Positions 7,095-15,864 of a stretch of DNA of 23,198 bases are shown piece after piece; the first letter of the stretch is position 1; the number at the start of each line of letters is the position of its first letter. The DNA lies in the NCBI GenBank assembly GCA_946407715.1, contig CAMJPH010000035.1:1-23198 (forward strand). Direction: 5' to 3'. Source of the stretch: an uncultured Bacteroidales bacterium. GTDB taxonomy: Bacteria; Bacteroidota; Bacteroidia; Bacteroidales; WCHB1-69. The translations under genes and the position numbers were made by a program. The notes under the pieces are model-generated. The model was not told the DNA's origin. It was given only the letters and a program-made list of their open reading frames with translations, and did not search any database.

Positions 7095-8869
7095 ATCGGA
7101 GCATTATGGGCAAAAACATCAATATACAGAGCAGGCAATTCAAAAGACGCACTCTCCTTGGGCTTTTAGCCGTCATCGGGATTGTCGTCATCGTGAATAT
7201 TCTATCCTCGTTTTTCTTTTATCGCATTGATTTGACGAAAGACAAGCGTCATTCCCTGTCGAAGAGCACTATTGAGATGCTGAAGAACTTAGAGGATCGT
7301 GTTTATTTCCGCGTTTATCTCAAGGGTAAAGATCAACCTGCAGACTATCAGCTTTTTGCGAAGCAGGTAGAGCAGATGTTGCAGACTTTCCGCAGCTATT
7401 CCAAAAACGTCTATTATGAGTTCATCGACCCGATAGAGGGCAAAACGAATGAGGAAATAAACGGCATTTTGGGCGAGTTTGTAAAGAAGGGTCTGGAGCC
7501 GATTCCCATCAGCCGTGAGGATGCGGGCGGGTATTCCACGCACGTGGTCATACCCGGGGCTATCGTCTCGTATCGCAACCGCGAGTATCCTGCCAAAGTG
7601 GTGGTGGCCGACCCTTCCGGTGCCGACTGGCTGAAATACTCTAACGAAGAATTGGAATACAACTTAGTGGCTCCTGTGCGCCGTCTTTTGAAGACGGAAA
7701 AACCCAAAGTGGCCTATTTGGACGGCCATGGCGAGCTGGACTTCTGGAATACCTGCTGGACGGCCATGCAGTTGCAGCGGTTCTATAACGTGACCCGTAT
7801 CACGTTAGACGGCAAAATCAACGCTTTGCGAAATATTTCTATTGATGATACAATCTCCGGGAACTTGGTTCTTGGCGACAACAAATACGATGTCCTGATT
7901 GTGGCGCAACCCACCCAACCATTCAAAGAGTACGACAAATACGTTATTGACCAATTCATCATGCGTGGAGGCAAGGTGTTGTGGCTCATTGACAACACCA
8001 CCGCTTCTTTGGACAGCCTGCGGGCCGCGCCAGAGTTCTTCACAACCCCGAGAGCGTTGTATATCAACGACTTGCTTTTTACTTACGGTGTGCGTATTAA
8101 CACGGACTTGATTCAGGATTTAAGTTGTCTGCCTGTGCCGCAACAGGTAAGCATCATCGGCGACCAACCGCAATACAAGTTCATGGTCTTCCCGTATTGT
8201 CTTGACATTGTGAACTTTGGCAACCATCCGATTGTTCGAAACCTCAAAGATGTTAAAGCTGACTTTGCCGGCAGTATCGATTTAGTGGGCAACAACGCCG
8301 ACCTTACAAAGACTGTGCTGATGACCACTTCGGAACGCACCAAGGTAGTACCGACCCCCTCCATCGTGACCTTGCGGGTGGGGTTGGTGAAGCCGAACCT
8401 TCAGGAATACTCTTACCGCAACGTGCCCGTGGCCGTGCTGGTGGAGGGAAACTTCCAGTCAGCATTTAAGGGCATCCTTCCCATCGAATTCGACACTATC
8501 AAGGAATTGGATTACCGCGACCAAAGCGAATACACCCGCCAGATTTTCGTGTCCGATGGAGACATTATCCGCAATCCTTTCGACAGCAAACGCAACCAGC
8601 CCTATCCGGCCGGTTACGATATTTACACACGCCAGACTTTCGACAACACGGAGTTTATCGTGAACTGCGTCAACTATTTGTGTGCGGATGATGACCTGCT
8701 GCAACTTCGCGCCAAGAATTTCAAGATTGGTTCGTTGAATAGCGAGAAAGTCCGCAACCACAAAGTGTTGCTGGCTGCACTCAACATCGGCATCCCGTTG
8801 TTGCTCATCGCACTGATGGGCACACTGCTGATTGTGATGCGGAAAGTGACGTTTTCAAAGAAACAGTAG
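7088..8869 (+). CDS. gldG: GldG, gliding-motility ABC transporter auxiliary protein
   Basis: 593 residues, with one membrane anchor near the N-terminus (LLGLLAVIGIVVIVNILSSF) and one near the C-terminus (VLLAALNIGIPLLLIALMGTLL) enclosing a large periplasmic domain. This is the GldG / ABC_transp_aux (IFT52-like) layout. Visible family features include the SLSKSTIEMLKNLEDRVYFRVYLKG start of the soluble domain, VAYLDGHGELDF and GKVLWLIDNTTA. The start at 7088 overlaps the end of gldF; the in-frame ATG at 7106 has GGAG four bases upstream and is a good alternative (587 residues). It works with GldF in the same transporter. The terminator-like palindrome at 8894-8934 follows. Confidence 0.93.
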   Translation: MVNRSIMGKNINIQSRQFKRRTLLGLLAVIGIVVIVNILSSFFFYRIDLTKDKRHSLSKSTIEMLKNLEDRVYFRVYLKGKDQPADYQLFAKQVEQMLQTFRSYSKNVYYEFIDPIEGKTNEEINGILGEFVKKGLEPIPISREDAGGYSTHVVIPGAIVSYRNREYPAKVVVADPSGADWLKYSNEELEYNLVAPVRRLLKTEKPKVAYLDGHGELDFWNTCWTAMQLQRFYNVTRITLDGKINALRNISIDDTISGNLVLGDNKYDVLIVAQPTQPFKEYDKYVIDQFIMRGGKVLWLIDNTTASLDSLRAAPEFFTTPRALYINDLLFTYGVRINTDLIQDLSCLPVPQQVSIIGDQPQYKFMVFPYCLDIVNFGNHPIVRNLKDVKADFAGSIDLVGNNADLTKTVLMTTSERTKVVPTPSIVTLRVGLVKPNLQEYSYRNVPVAVLVEGNFQSAFKGILPIEFDTIKELDYRDQSEYTRQIFVSDGDIIRNPFDSKRNQPYPAGYDIYTRQTFDNTEFIVNCVNYLCADDDLLQLRAKNFKIGSLNSEKVRNHKVLLAALNIGIPLLLIALMGTLLIVMRKVTFSKKQ

Positions 8870-8893
8870 ATGTTAGAAAACGGCTTTTAGCTC

Positions 8894-8934
8894 TTAGCTT
8901 TTGGCATTTTGGTCAAAAAATGGCCAAAAGCTAA
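8894..8934. terminator. Bidirectional palindrome between gldG and glycosyltransferase gene
   Basis: TTAGCTTTTGGC at 8894-8905 is perfectly complementary to GCCAAAAGCTAA at 8923-8934, with an A-rich/T-rich 17-bp centre. It lies between two convergent genes and overlaps the stop codon of the minus-strand gene, so a shared transcription terminator is a reasonable reading. Confidence 0.6.
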
Positions 8935-10046
8935 TAGCCAAAACGGCCGTAAATCTCTTCCAAAACCTTCTCTTCGTTTTCCCAAGTCAGCTCTTGGGCG
9001 GCAGTTTTGCAGTTCTCGCGACATTGGGAAAGCCGTTCCGGAATGGCTAACTTTTCAACTGCTTGCGCGATGGATTCTGGTGTCACGGTTGAGGAAATCT
9101 CTCCGACATCATACTTTTTCACGATATTTGCCCGCTCCACCAAGTTGGAAACAACCATCGGCGTTCCGGCTTTGATGTAGTCGAAAATCTTATTCGGCAG
9201 ACTGAAACGCAAGTTCGCACTCAAATCGGTGTCGATGGCCATTCCGATATCTGCCAGAGAGGTGTAGTTAAAGAGATTTTCGGGCGTTTGCCGAGGGACA
9301 AAAGTAATCCTATCTTGTAATTGCATTTGTTTCGTCATCTCTTTCAGTTGCGGTAACACCGTCCCTTCGCCAACAATAAACAGGTGATAATCAGGAAGAT
9401 GTTGCATTGCCTGGACAATTTCTTCCCCACCGCGCCCTTCATTGATGCCTGCACCCTGCAATAACAGAACCGTCTTATTTTCCGGCATTTGCAACGATTT
9501 GCGGGTAGCGGTAACCGAAAAAGAGCTTGCCGAAGGAATGTTCCGCACTAAATAAGGGTGGATTCCATATTCCTTTTCATACTGATCCACAATGGATTGG
9601 CTGACCGTGATGACCGTTTTCAGCTTTGGGAAACAACGCTTTTCGATGCCGTGCCATACCTTGTAAGATATTGGTTTACTGACTACAGAAAGCTCTCCGC
9701 AGAAATACTCGTGACTGTCATAGACCAACTCTTTCTTCCGCCATTTACTAACCAAATAATTGGGTAGTAAGGTGTCTAAATCATTGGCTACTAACAAGTC
9801 GCATTTCTTGAAAAGCAGATAGAGCAGCAGACGGAATTGATATTCCGCATAGAACAGGAAACCGCGCCGGAAAAGCAGCCGCAGCCGTTTGGTTTTATAT
9901 GGTCGCGGTGCCAATTTCGGGGAATCGCCATAGCAACGGCCTACGAGTGTGACATCAAAGCCCTTTTTGTGAAGAAAAAGGGACATTTTGTCCATCCGCT
10001 GGTCGGTGTAGAGATCTTCGGTAACCGAGAGGATGACCCGTTTCAT
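8931..10046 (-). CDS. Family 4-type glycosyltransferase
   Basis: 371 residues with the GT-B two-domain plan. The N-terminal half holds the acceptor-side motif (SVTEDLYTDQRMDKMSLFL; LVANDLDTLLPNYL; YDSHEYFCGE). The C-terminal half holds a GT4-type donor site (LLQGAGINEGRGGEEIVQAM; LFIVGEGTVLPQL; the SLPNKIFDYIKAGTPMVVSN loop). It probably transfers a sugar from a nucleotide donor to a surface glycan or lipid at the cytoplasmic face of the inner membrane; donor and acceptor cannot be told from sequence. Its ATG overlaps the secA stop by one base (TAATG), so it is likely translationally coupled to secA. That is an unusual partner, since glycosyltransferases normally sit in polysaccharide loci. 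Its own stop lies inside the palindromic repeat. Confidence 0.88.
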   Translation of the reverse strand: MKRVILSVTEDLYTDQRMDKMSLFLHKKGFDVTLVGRCYGDSPKLAPRPYKTKRLRLLFRRGFLFYAEYQFRLLLYLLFKKCDLLVANDLDTLLPNYLVSKWRKKELVYDSHEYFCGELSVVSKPISYKVWHGIEKRCFPKLKTVITVSQSIVDQYEKEYGIHPYLVRNIPSASSFSVTATRKSLQMPENKTVLLLQGAGINEGRGGEEIVQAMQHLPDYHLFIVGEGTVLPQLKEMTKQMQLQDRITFVPRQTPENLFNYTSLADIGMAIDTDLSANLRFSLPNKIFDYIKAGTPMVVSNLVERANIVKKYDVGEISSTVTPESIAQAVEKLAIPERLSQCRENCKTAAQELTWENEEKVLEEIYGRFGY

Positions 10047-13000
10047 TATTCGGCCGACTCGAATCTTCCGTGGCAGTTCTTGTATTTCTTGCCGCTACCG
10101 CACGGGCAAGGATCGTTCCGGCCAACTTTCTTTTCGACGCGGATAGGTTCGTTGGCGGGTTTGCCGGGAGCCACCTGACGGCCACGCATTTCCTGCCGAC
10201 CGGTCTGCAGTTTCTTGGCATCCGACTCAGGCAGTTTCGCCTCTTTCAGTTCGGTCTCTTCCACAATGGGTAACCTGCCGATATTCAGGAAGGTGACGAT
10301 TTCCTCGCTGATGCGGACAAGCAGTTGGTCAAACAGGTTGAAGGATTCGAGTTTGTAAATCAACAGCGGATCTTTCTGCTCGTAGGAGGCATTTTGCACG
10401 CTCTCCTTGAGGTCGTCCATGGCGCGAAGGTGTTCTTTCCAAGCGTTGTCGATCACGGCGAGGGTGATGCCTTTCTCAAATGAGAGACCCACCTCACGGC
10501 CTTGGGTTTCGTAGCATTTCTTCAACGGAGCCACAATGTTGATGGTCTTCTTGCCGTCGGTGAAGGGAATGGCGATGTTTTGGAAACGGTCACCGTGCTC
10601 CAGATAGACACGCTCAATGACCGGATAGGCCTGCTCCGCAATCTTCTGCAATTTGGCTTTATAATGGTCATAAACGACAGGATAGAGCTTCTCCACTAAC
10701 GTACTTTGACGCTCTTGCAGGAAATATTGTTCTTCAAATGGTGATTCGCAGCCAAAAGTGCGAATCATAGACATCTTGAAGTATTCGAAATCTTTCGCTT
10801 CCCAAGCGTCGGCCACGAGCGTTTCGCACACGTCATGAACCATCTGGGCAATATCGATGGCCAGGCGGTCGCCGAAGAGGGCGTTGCGGCGTTTGCGGTA
10901 AATCGTGGAACGCTGCTTGTTCATCACGTCGTCGTATTCCAACAAACGCTTACGGATGCCGAAGTTATTCTCCTCGACCTTCTTCTGGGCGCGCTCAATG
11001 GACTTGGAAATCATGCTGTGCTGGATCACATCGCCGTCCTGGTGACCCATGCTGTCCATGACTTTGGCGATACGGTCGGAGCCGAACAGACGCATGAGGT
11101 CGTCCTCCAGCGAGACGAAGAATTGGGAGCTGCCGGGATCGCCTTGACGACCGGAACGACCACGTAGCTGGCGGTCAACGCGGCGGGAATCATGACGTTC
11201 CGTGCCGATGATAGCCAAACCGCCTTTCTCGCGCACTTCCGGTGTCAGCTTGATATCGGTACCACGACCGGCCATGTTGGTGGCGATGGTGACAGTGCCT
11301 TCGCGACCAGCTTCTGCCACAATGTCAGCCTCCTTCTTATGCAGTTTGGCATTCAAGACATTATGCTGTATATGTCTGCGGGTCAAGATGTTGGATAACA
11401 ACTCGGAAATTTCGACCGAGGTAGTACCCACCAACACGGGTCTGCCCGCTTCGTGCAGTCGCAGAATCTCATCGACTACGGCGGCATACTTCTCACGTTT
11501 GGTCTTATAAACCAAGTCGTTGGCATCCACACGGATAACCGGCTTGTTGGTCGGAATTACCACGACATCAAGTTTATAGATGTTCCAGAACTCGCCCGCC
11601 TCTGTTTCAGCGGTACCGGTCATGCCGGCCAGTTTTTTGTACATGCGGAAGTAGTTCTGCAGGGTGATGGTGGCATACGTCTGCGTGGCAGCTTCCACCT
11701 TCACATTCTCCTTTGCCTCAATAGCTTGGTGCAAACCGTCGGAGTAACGACGGCCCTCCATGATACGGCCAGTCTGCTCATCCACAATCTTCACCTTGTT
11801 GTCGATGATGACGTATTCCACATCCTTGTCGAACATGGTGTAAGCTTTCAGCAGCTGATGGACGGTGTGGATGCGGTCGGAAGCGATGGCGTAGTTGTTA
11901 TAGATTTCCTCCTTGCGGGCCAGTTTCTCGTCAGAAGAGAGGTTTTCCTTCTCCAATTCGGCGATTTGCGCACCCACATCGGGCATGATGAACATCTTGG
12001 CCTCATCGGCATCCTTGCTGATGAGGTCAATACCTTTGTCCATAATATCAACCGTGTTGAGCTTTTCCTCAATCACGAAATAGAGTTCGTCATCAATAAG
12101 GTGCATGTTACGGTTTTGGTCCTGCATGAAGAAGGATTCCGTACGTTGCAGCACCTGTTTCATGCCGGGTTCGCTCAGGAACTTGATGAGCGCCTTGTTC
12201 TTCGGCAGACCGCGGTGGGCGCGGAGCAGCAGCATGGCGCTTTCGTCCTGCGGTTTCGGATCGGGGTTCTCGGCCAGCATCTTCTTGGCTTGCGTAAGGA
12301 TTTGCGCCACGTAGGTGCGCTGAGCCTCATACAGCTTTTGCACGATGGGTTTGTACTGGTCGAAAGCTTGTTGGTCGCCTTTGGGCGTGGGACCGGAGAT
12401 AATCAACGGGGTACGGGCATCGTCAATCAACACAGAGTCCACCTCATCGACGATGGCGTAGTTGTGCGGGCGTTGCACGAGCTCGCCGATGTTGCGGGCC
12501 ATGTTGTCACGCAGGTAGTCGAAACCGAACTCATTGTTGGTACCGTAGGTGATGTCGGCGTTGTAGGCGCGACGGCGGTCGTCGGAGTTGGGCTCGTACT
12601 TGTCAATGCAATCCACGGTGAGGCCGAGGAATTCGTAGAGCAGACCCATCCACTCGGAGTCACGTTTGGCCAGGTAGTCGTTGACGGTGACCACATGGAC
12701 GCCTTTGCCCGGCAGTGCGTTCAGATAGACGGGCAGGGTGGCGACGAGGGTTTTACCCTCACCAGTGGCCATCTCGGCGATTTTACCTTGGTGGAGCACG
12801 ATACCGCCGATGAGCTGCACGTCATAATGGCACATGTCCCATTGGATCATATTGCCGCCGGCCATCCAACGGTTCTGGTAGATGGCCTTGTCGCCCTCAA
12901 TGGTGACGCATTCGCGTCTGGCGGCTAGGTCGCGGTCGTGCTGCGTGGCCGTCACGGTGATGGTTTCGTTCTCCTTGAAGCGGCGGGCAGTCTCCTTCAT

Positions 13001-13342
13001 CACGGAGAAAGCCTCAGGCAGAATGTCGTTGAGGATGTCCTGCGTGGTGGCGTAGATCTTATCCTCTAATTTCTCAATTTCTTTGTATTTATCCTCCTTT
13101 TCCTGCACGGGGATGTCATAGTTCTCTTCCAGATAATGGCGCAGTTCCGCCACCTGGTTTTCCTCCTTTTGCGTTGCGGTGCGGATTTTGTCGCGGAATT
13201 CTTCGGTTTTGTGTCGTAAGTCGTCAATAGGGAGATCTTTGATCGTTTCATACGCAGCCAGTGTCTTCTTCAAGAGCGGCTGCAGTTCTTTCATATCTCT
13301 ATCTGCTTTTGTACCAAACAGTTTCGTTAAAAAATTTGCCAT
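10046..13342 (-). CDS. secA: Preprotein translocase ATPase SecA
   Basis: SecA is the motor that drives unfolded preproteins through SecYEG at the inner membrane. The protein has Walker A MATGEGKT (191-198), DEVD Walker B (299-302), the [20 protein letters not shown] and GRGTDIKL helicase motifs, and [17 protein letters not shown]. The preprotein-crosslinking region ([22 protein letters not shown]) follows, and a C-terminal SEC-C zinc motif, with Cys1079, Cys1081, Cys1090 and His1091. At 1098 residues it is about 200 longer than E. coli SecA. The extra residues after [10 protein letters not shown] (about 317-430), with the [13 protein letters not shown] and [13 protein letters not shown] segments, are characteristic of Bacteroidota SecA. 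Its promoter is at 13377-13384 and it is divergent from lpxH. Confidence 0.98.
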   Translation of the reverse strand: MANFLTKLFGTKADRDMKELQPLLKKTLAAYETIKDLPIDDLRHKTEEFRDKIRTATQKEENQVAELRHYLEENYDIPVQEKEDKYKEIEKLEDKIYATTQDILNDILPEAFSVMKETARRFKENETITVTATQHDRDLAARRECVTIEGDKAIYQNRWMAGGNMIQWDMCHYDVQLIGGIVLHQGKIAEMATGEGKTLVATLPVYLNALPGKGVHVVTVNDYLAKRDSEWMGLLYEFLGLTVDCIDKYEPNSDDRRRAYNADITYGTNNEFGFDYLRDNMARNIGELVQRPHNYAIVDEVDSVLIDDARTPLIISGPTPKGDQQAFDQYKPIVQKLYEAQRTYVAQILTQAKKMLAENPDPKPQDESAMLLLRAHRGLPKNKALIKFLSEPGMKQVLQRTESFFMQDQNRNMHLIDDELYFVIEEKLNTVDIMDKGIDLISKDADEAKMFIMPDVGAQIAELEKENLSSDEKLARKEEIYNNYAIASDRIHTVHQLLKAYTMFDKDVEYVIIDNKVKIVDEQTGRIMEGRRYSDGLHQAIEAKENVKVEAATQTYATITLQNYFRMYKKLAGMTGTAETEAGEFWNIYKLDVVVIPTNKPVIRVDANDLVYKTKREKYAAVVDEILRLHEAGRPVLVGTTSVEISELLSNILTRRHIQHNVLNAKLHKKEADIVAEAGREGTVTIATNMAGRGTDIKLTPEVREKGGLAIIGTERHDSRRVDRQLRGRSGRQGDPGSSQFFVSLEDDLMRLFGSDRIAKVMDSMGHQDGDVIQHSMISKSIERAQKKVEENNFGIRKRLLEYDDVMNKQRSTIYRKRRNALFGDRLAIDIAQMVHDVCETLVADAWEAKDFEYFKMSMIRTFGCESPFEEQYFLQERQSTLVEKLYPVVYDHYKAKLQKIAEQAYPVIERVYLEHGDRFQNIAIPFTDGKKTINIVAPLKKCYETQGREVGLSFEKGITLAVIDNAWKEHLRAMDDLKESVQNASYEQKDPLLIYKLESFNLFDQLLVRISEEIVTFLNIGRLPIVEETELKEAKLPESDAKKLQTGRQEMRGRQVAPGKPANEPIRVEKKVGRNDPCPCGSGKKYKNCHGRFESAE

Positions 13343-13376
13343 ATATGCCTATTTAGTTTTTTTCAAAATAAAGCGG

Positions 13377-13384
13377 CAAAGATA
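13377..13384 (-). promoter_or_regulatory. -7 promoter element of secA
   Basis: On the minus strand TATCTTTG followed by CCGC matches TAnnTTTG and leaves a leader of about 30 bases to the secA ATG at 13342. It faces away from the lpxH promoter in a 190-bp divergent intergenic region. Confidence 0.65.
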
Positions 13385-13519
13385 CAAAAATCTTGCCATA
13401 AAAAGTTCATGTTTCCAATTGCTTTTATCGTGAAATTCCGTCATTCGTGCAACCTGTATTGTCAAAGTTGGAATTTTGGAACTACGTCTTTTTATCTGTT
13501 GTCTAATCCTTAAAAATCG

Positions 13520-13527
13520 TATTTTTG
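13520..13527 (+). promoter_or_regulatory. -7 promoter element of lpxH
   Basis: TATTTTTG followed by CACC. The in-frame GTG at 13532 is only four bases further and the ATG at 13541 is 13 bases further. Transcription would begin near 13531-13535, so the transcript is leaderless (GTG) or has under ten leader bases (ATG). Confidence 0.7.
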
Positions 13528-13540
13528 CACCGTGAAAATT

Positions 13541-14308
13541 ATGAGTATTTCTACGAAACCCATAGAATTCCACGGCAACTGCTTGTTCGTGTCGGACGCG
13601 CATTTCCGCACCCCGCCGGATACCGCCAGTGAGGAGCGAGAACAGAAGCTCGTGCAACTGCTTAAAAGTCAAAAAGGAAGACTTCGACACTTGTTTCTTC
13701 TGGGCGACATTTTCGATTATTGGTTCGAGTACCGTGACGTGGTGCCGAAGGGGTATGTCACGCTATTTGCCTGTCTGAAAGAGTTACATGCGCAAGACAC
13801 TCAGATTCACTATTTTACGGGCAACCATGATATGTGGGTGGAGGATTATTTCACGCAGACTTTCGGTGCCACCGTCTATCATGAGGCTCGTCTGGTGGAC
13901 ATCAATGGACACCGCTGTTTCGTTGGTCACGGCGACGGGCTGGGTGGCAAACAGCGCAAATACCTGCTCATCAAGCGGATTTTCAACAGCAAGTTCAACC
14001 AGCGGTTGTATAGCATGTTGCACCCGAGACAATCGTTCGCCATCTCACGTTTCTTTTCTGAAAAGAGCCGCAACTCTCATGATGAAAGCATGTTAATCTT
14101 CAAAGGCGAGGACGAATTCCAAGTACAGTTCGCCCGTGAAATGCTGCAGACCACAGACGTGGAATTCTTCATTTTCGCACACCGCCACATCCCCACACGC
14201 TACGAGCTTGCGCCAGATCATCTTTTCTTCAACACCGGCGACTGGCTGGATAATTTCAGCTACGTGACCTTTGGCACAGAGGATGCCGAACCTGTATTAC
14301 ATTCCTAA
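13541..14308 (+). CDS. lpxH: UDP-2,3-diacylglucosamine diphosphatase (LpxH type)
   Basis: A calcineurin-like metallophosphatase of 255 residues. All metal-site motifs are present: SDAH (Asp19, His21), GDIFDYW (Asp56), GNHDMW (Asn95, His96), GHGDG (His130) and AHRHIP (His214, His216). The DYWFE and GDWLD segments are typical of LpxH, which cleaves UDP-2,3-diacylglucosamine to lipid X plus UMP on the cytoplasmic face during lipid A synthesis. The ATG at 13541 is preferred; a GTG at 13532 would add three residues but lies at the predicted transcript start. era follows 12 bp downstream, likely in one operon. A related metallophosphatase with another substrate cannot be fully excluded, but the motif set fits LpxH well. 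Confidence 0.9.
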   Translation: MSISTKPIEFHGNCLFVSDAHFRTPPDTASEEREQKLVQLLKSQKGRLRHLFLLGDIFDYWFEYRDVVPKGYVTLFACLKELHAQDTQIHYFTGNHDMWVEDYFTQTFGATVYHEARLVDINGHRCFVGHGDGLGGKQRKYLLIKRIFNSKFNQRLYSMLHPRQSFAISRFFSEKSRNSHDESMLIFKGEDEFQVQFAREMLQTTDVEFFIFAHRHIPTRYELAPDHLFFNTGDWLDNFSYVTFGTEDAEPVLHS

Positions 14309-14320
14309 ACATCGAACACT

Positions 14321-15235
14321 ATGGACAACCAACATACAAACACCCAGAACATCCCGCACCGCGCGGGCTTCGTGAACATCATTGGCAACCCCAACGTGGG
14401 CAAAAGCACGCTAATGAACCAGCTGGTGGGCGAGAAGGTCTCCATCATGACCTCCAAGGCGCAAACCACCCGCCACCGGATCAAGGGCATCGTCAATGGC
14501 GACGACTACCAGATTGTCTATTCCGACCTGCCAGGCGTGCTCGACCCCGCCTACATGATGCAGAAGTACATGATGAAGTTCGTCACGGACTCGCTGCAGG
14601 ACGCCGACATCATCCTCTACCTCATCGAGTGCGGGGAGACCAGATACAACGAGCAACTCGTCGAAAAGATCAACAAGATGGGGATCCCCGTCGTGTTCAT
14701 CATTAACAAAACCGACAAATACACTGAAGAGCAAGTGACGGAATCGAAAAACAACTGGCAATCGATTCTCCCCACCGCAGATGTCTTCGCCATTTCCGCA
14801 TTGAAAGGAGTCAACATCGAAGCCGTGCGCAACCGCATCATCGAGCTACTGCCCGAATGCCCGCCCTACTTCCCGAAAGACGCACTCACCGACCGCCCGA
14901 TGCGTTTCTTCGTTTCGGAACTCATCCGGGAACAAATCCTTTTGCAGTACAAGAAGGAAATCCCGTACAGTGTAGAGGTAGTCGTGGAAAGCTACAAGGA
15001 GGAACCCGACCTCATCCGGATAGCCGCGACCCTCTACGTGGAACGTTCCACGCAGAAGGCCATCATCATCGGCAGCAAAGGTTCAGCCATTAAGAAATTA
15101 GGTACAGATGCGAGACTTTCCATCGAAGACTTCCTGCAAAAGCACGTCTTCCTCGACCTGTCCGTGAAAGTCCTCAAAGACTGGCGCAACAACGAGCTGC
15201 AGATGAAACGCTTCGGCTATTCTTTAGGGGATTGA
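14321..15235 (+). CDS. era: GTPase Era
   Basis: Era binds the 3' end of 16S rRNA and helps mature the 30S subunit. The GTPase motifs are intact: G1 GNPNVGKS (22-29), G3 DLPG (69-72), G4 NKTD (129-132) and the SALKG G5 loop. The C-terminal KH RNA-binding domain (about 205-304) has GSKGSAIKKLG and ends VLKDWRNNELQMKRFGY as in the family. Length 304 is normal. The stop is followed within seven bases by the first copy of the palindromic 81-bp element, which may serve as its terminator. Confidence 0.97.
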   Translation: MDNQHTNTQNIPHRAGFVNIIGNPNVGKSTLMNQLVGEKVSIMTSKAQTTRHRIKGIVNGDDYQIVYSDLPGVLDPAYMMQKYMMKFVTDSLQDADIILYLIECGETRYNEQLVEKINKMGIPVVFIINKTDKYTEEQVTESKNNWQSILPTADVFAISALKGVNIEAVRNRIIELLPECPPYFPKDALTDRPMRFFVSELIREQILLQYKKEIPYSVEVVVESYKEEPDLIRIAATLYVERSTQKAIIIGSKGSAIKKLGTDARLSIEDFLQKHVFLDLSVKVLKDWRNNELQMKRFGYSLGD

Positions 15236-15241
15236 GGAATG

Positions 15242-15322
15242 TATTGCGGAAAAAGGCGGAAAGGCGGAAAAGAGCGGAAACTTTTCCGTATGTTTCCGCT
15301 TTTCTGCATCAATTTCCGCAAA
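15242..15322. repeat. GCGGAAA palindromic element, copy 1
   Basis: About 81 bp built from repeated GCGGAAA words and their complements TTTCCGC. It aligns without gaps to 15746-15826 (exactly 504 bp away, same orientation), with about nine mismatches. The hairpin here (15256-15307) is imperfect: the outer and inner GCGGAAA/TTTCCG arms pair but the centre is diverged. It starts seven bases after the era stop, so it may act as a transcription terminator. Confidence 0.85.
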
Positions 15323-15704
15323 AATCTCTCAAATTTGAATTTAAAATCCGAACAGGAGTCATGAACTTTTCATTGAAATTATATAACAACCCCAGCCGTT
15401 TCTCGGCTATCCCGATGTAGTTGCGGACCTGTGCCTTGTGTTGGTCAGTGAGCTGAGACACTGCCTTAACTTCCAAAATAATCTTGTCAAAGCAAACGAA
15501 ATCTGCGAAGTAGTAGTGGTCAAGTCGCTGACCGCGATAATAAACATTGTAGCGTTTTTCCCTTTCGAATGGAATACACTGGTAATCAAGCTCTATAGCG
15601 AGTGCCTCTTGATATAGACTCTCTTGAAGCCCGACTCCCAGCCTTTTGTGGACTTCGTACACGGCATTGTTGATGGCTGCAGATTCATTTTCAAAAACTA
15701 ACAT
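15309..15704 (-). CDS. GxxExxY protein
   Basis: 131 residues, a typical length for the GxxExxY family. The signature lies in GVGLQESLY (Gly25, Glu28, Tyr31). It is followed by ALAIELDYQCIPFEREKRY and YFADFVCFDKIILEVKA; the Asp...Glu-x-Lys pattern is like that of PD-(D/E)xK nuclease folds, as noted for this family. The C-terminus holds HKAQVRNYIGIAEKRLGLLYNF, also conserved. The biochemical role is not established. TATAATTG six bases upstream of the ATG may be a weak promoter. The gene is convergent with era, its 3' end runs into repeat copy 1, and repeat copy 2 lies 40 bp upstream of its start. It therefore sits alone inside a pair of direct repeats. Confidence 0.9.
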   Translation of the reverse strand: MLVFENESAAINNAVYEVHKRLGVGLQESLYQEALAIELDYQCIPFEREKRYNVYYRGQRLDHYYFADFVCFDKIILEVKAVSQLTDQHKAQVRNYIGIAEKRLGLLYNFNEKFMTPVRILNSNLRDFCGN

Positions 15705-15745
15705 TGCAATTATAACTTCTTATTTGTTGTTTTTTCGGTAACATA

Positions 15746-15826
15746 TATTGCGGAAAAGTGCGGAAAGGCGGAAACATGCGGAAACATTTCCGCATGTTTC
15801 CGCTTTTCCGCATCAATTTCAGCAAA
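15746..15826. repeat. GCGGAAA palindromic element, copy 2
   Basis: The second direct copy of the 81-bp element. Here the palindrome is nearly perfect. GCGGAAACATGCGGAAA (15768-15784) is followed by two bases and its exact reverse complement (15787-15803). It extends outward to 15760-15811 with a single G-T wobble, a stem of about 25 bp. It lies between the GxxExxY start and the stop of the acidic protein gene (15865), both minus-strand, so it could end the transcript of the latter. Confidence 0.88.
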
Positions 15827-15864
15827 GAGAGCGATCGATTCCTGTCAAGGTCATTAAAAAGACG

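Noticed and set aside
11453..12928. Long open frame (491 codons) on the plus strand opposite secA
   Set aside because: It is fully antisense to a certain secA, has no promoter or recognisable domain, and reads as low-complexity Val/His/Leu sequence produced by the codon pattern of secA.
15232..15420. Small plus-strand ORF reading KKAERRKRAETFPYVSAF over repeat copy 1, with a similar one over copy 2
   Set aside because: The similarity of the two peptides is explained by the DNA repeat, and the frames end in unrelated sequence, so they are not paralogous genes.
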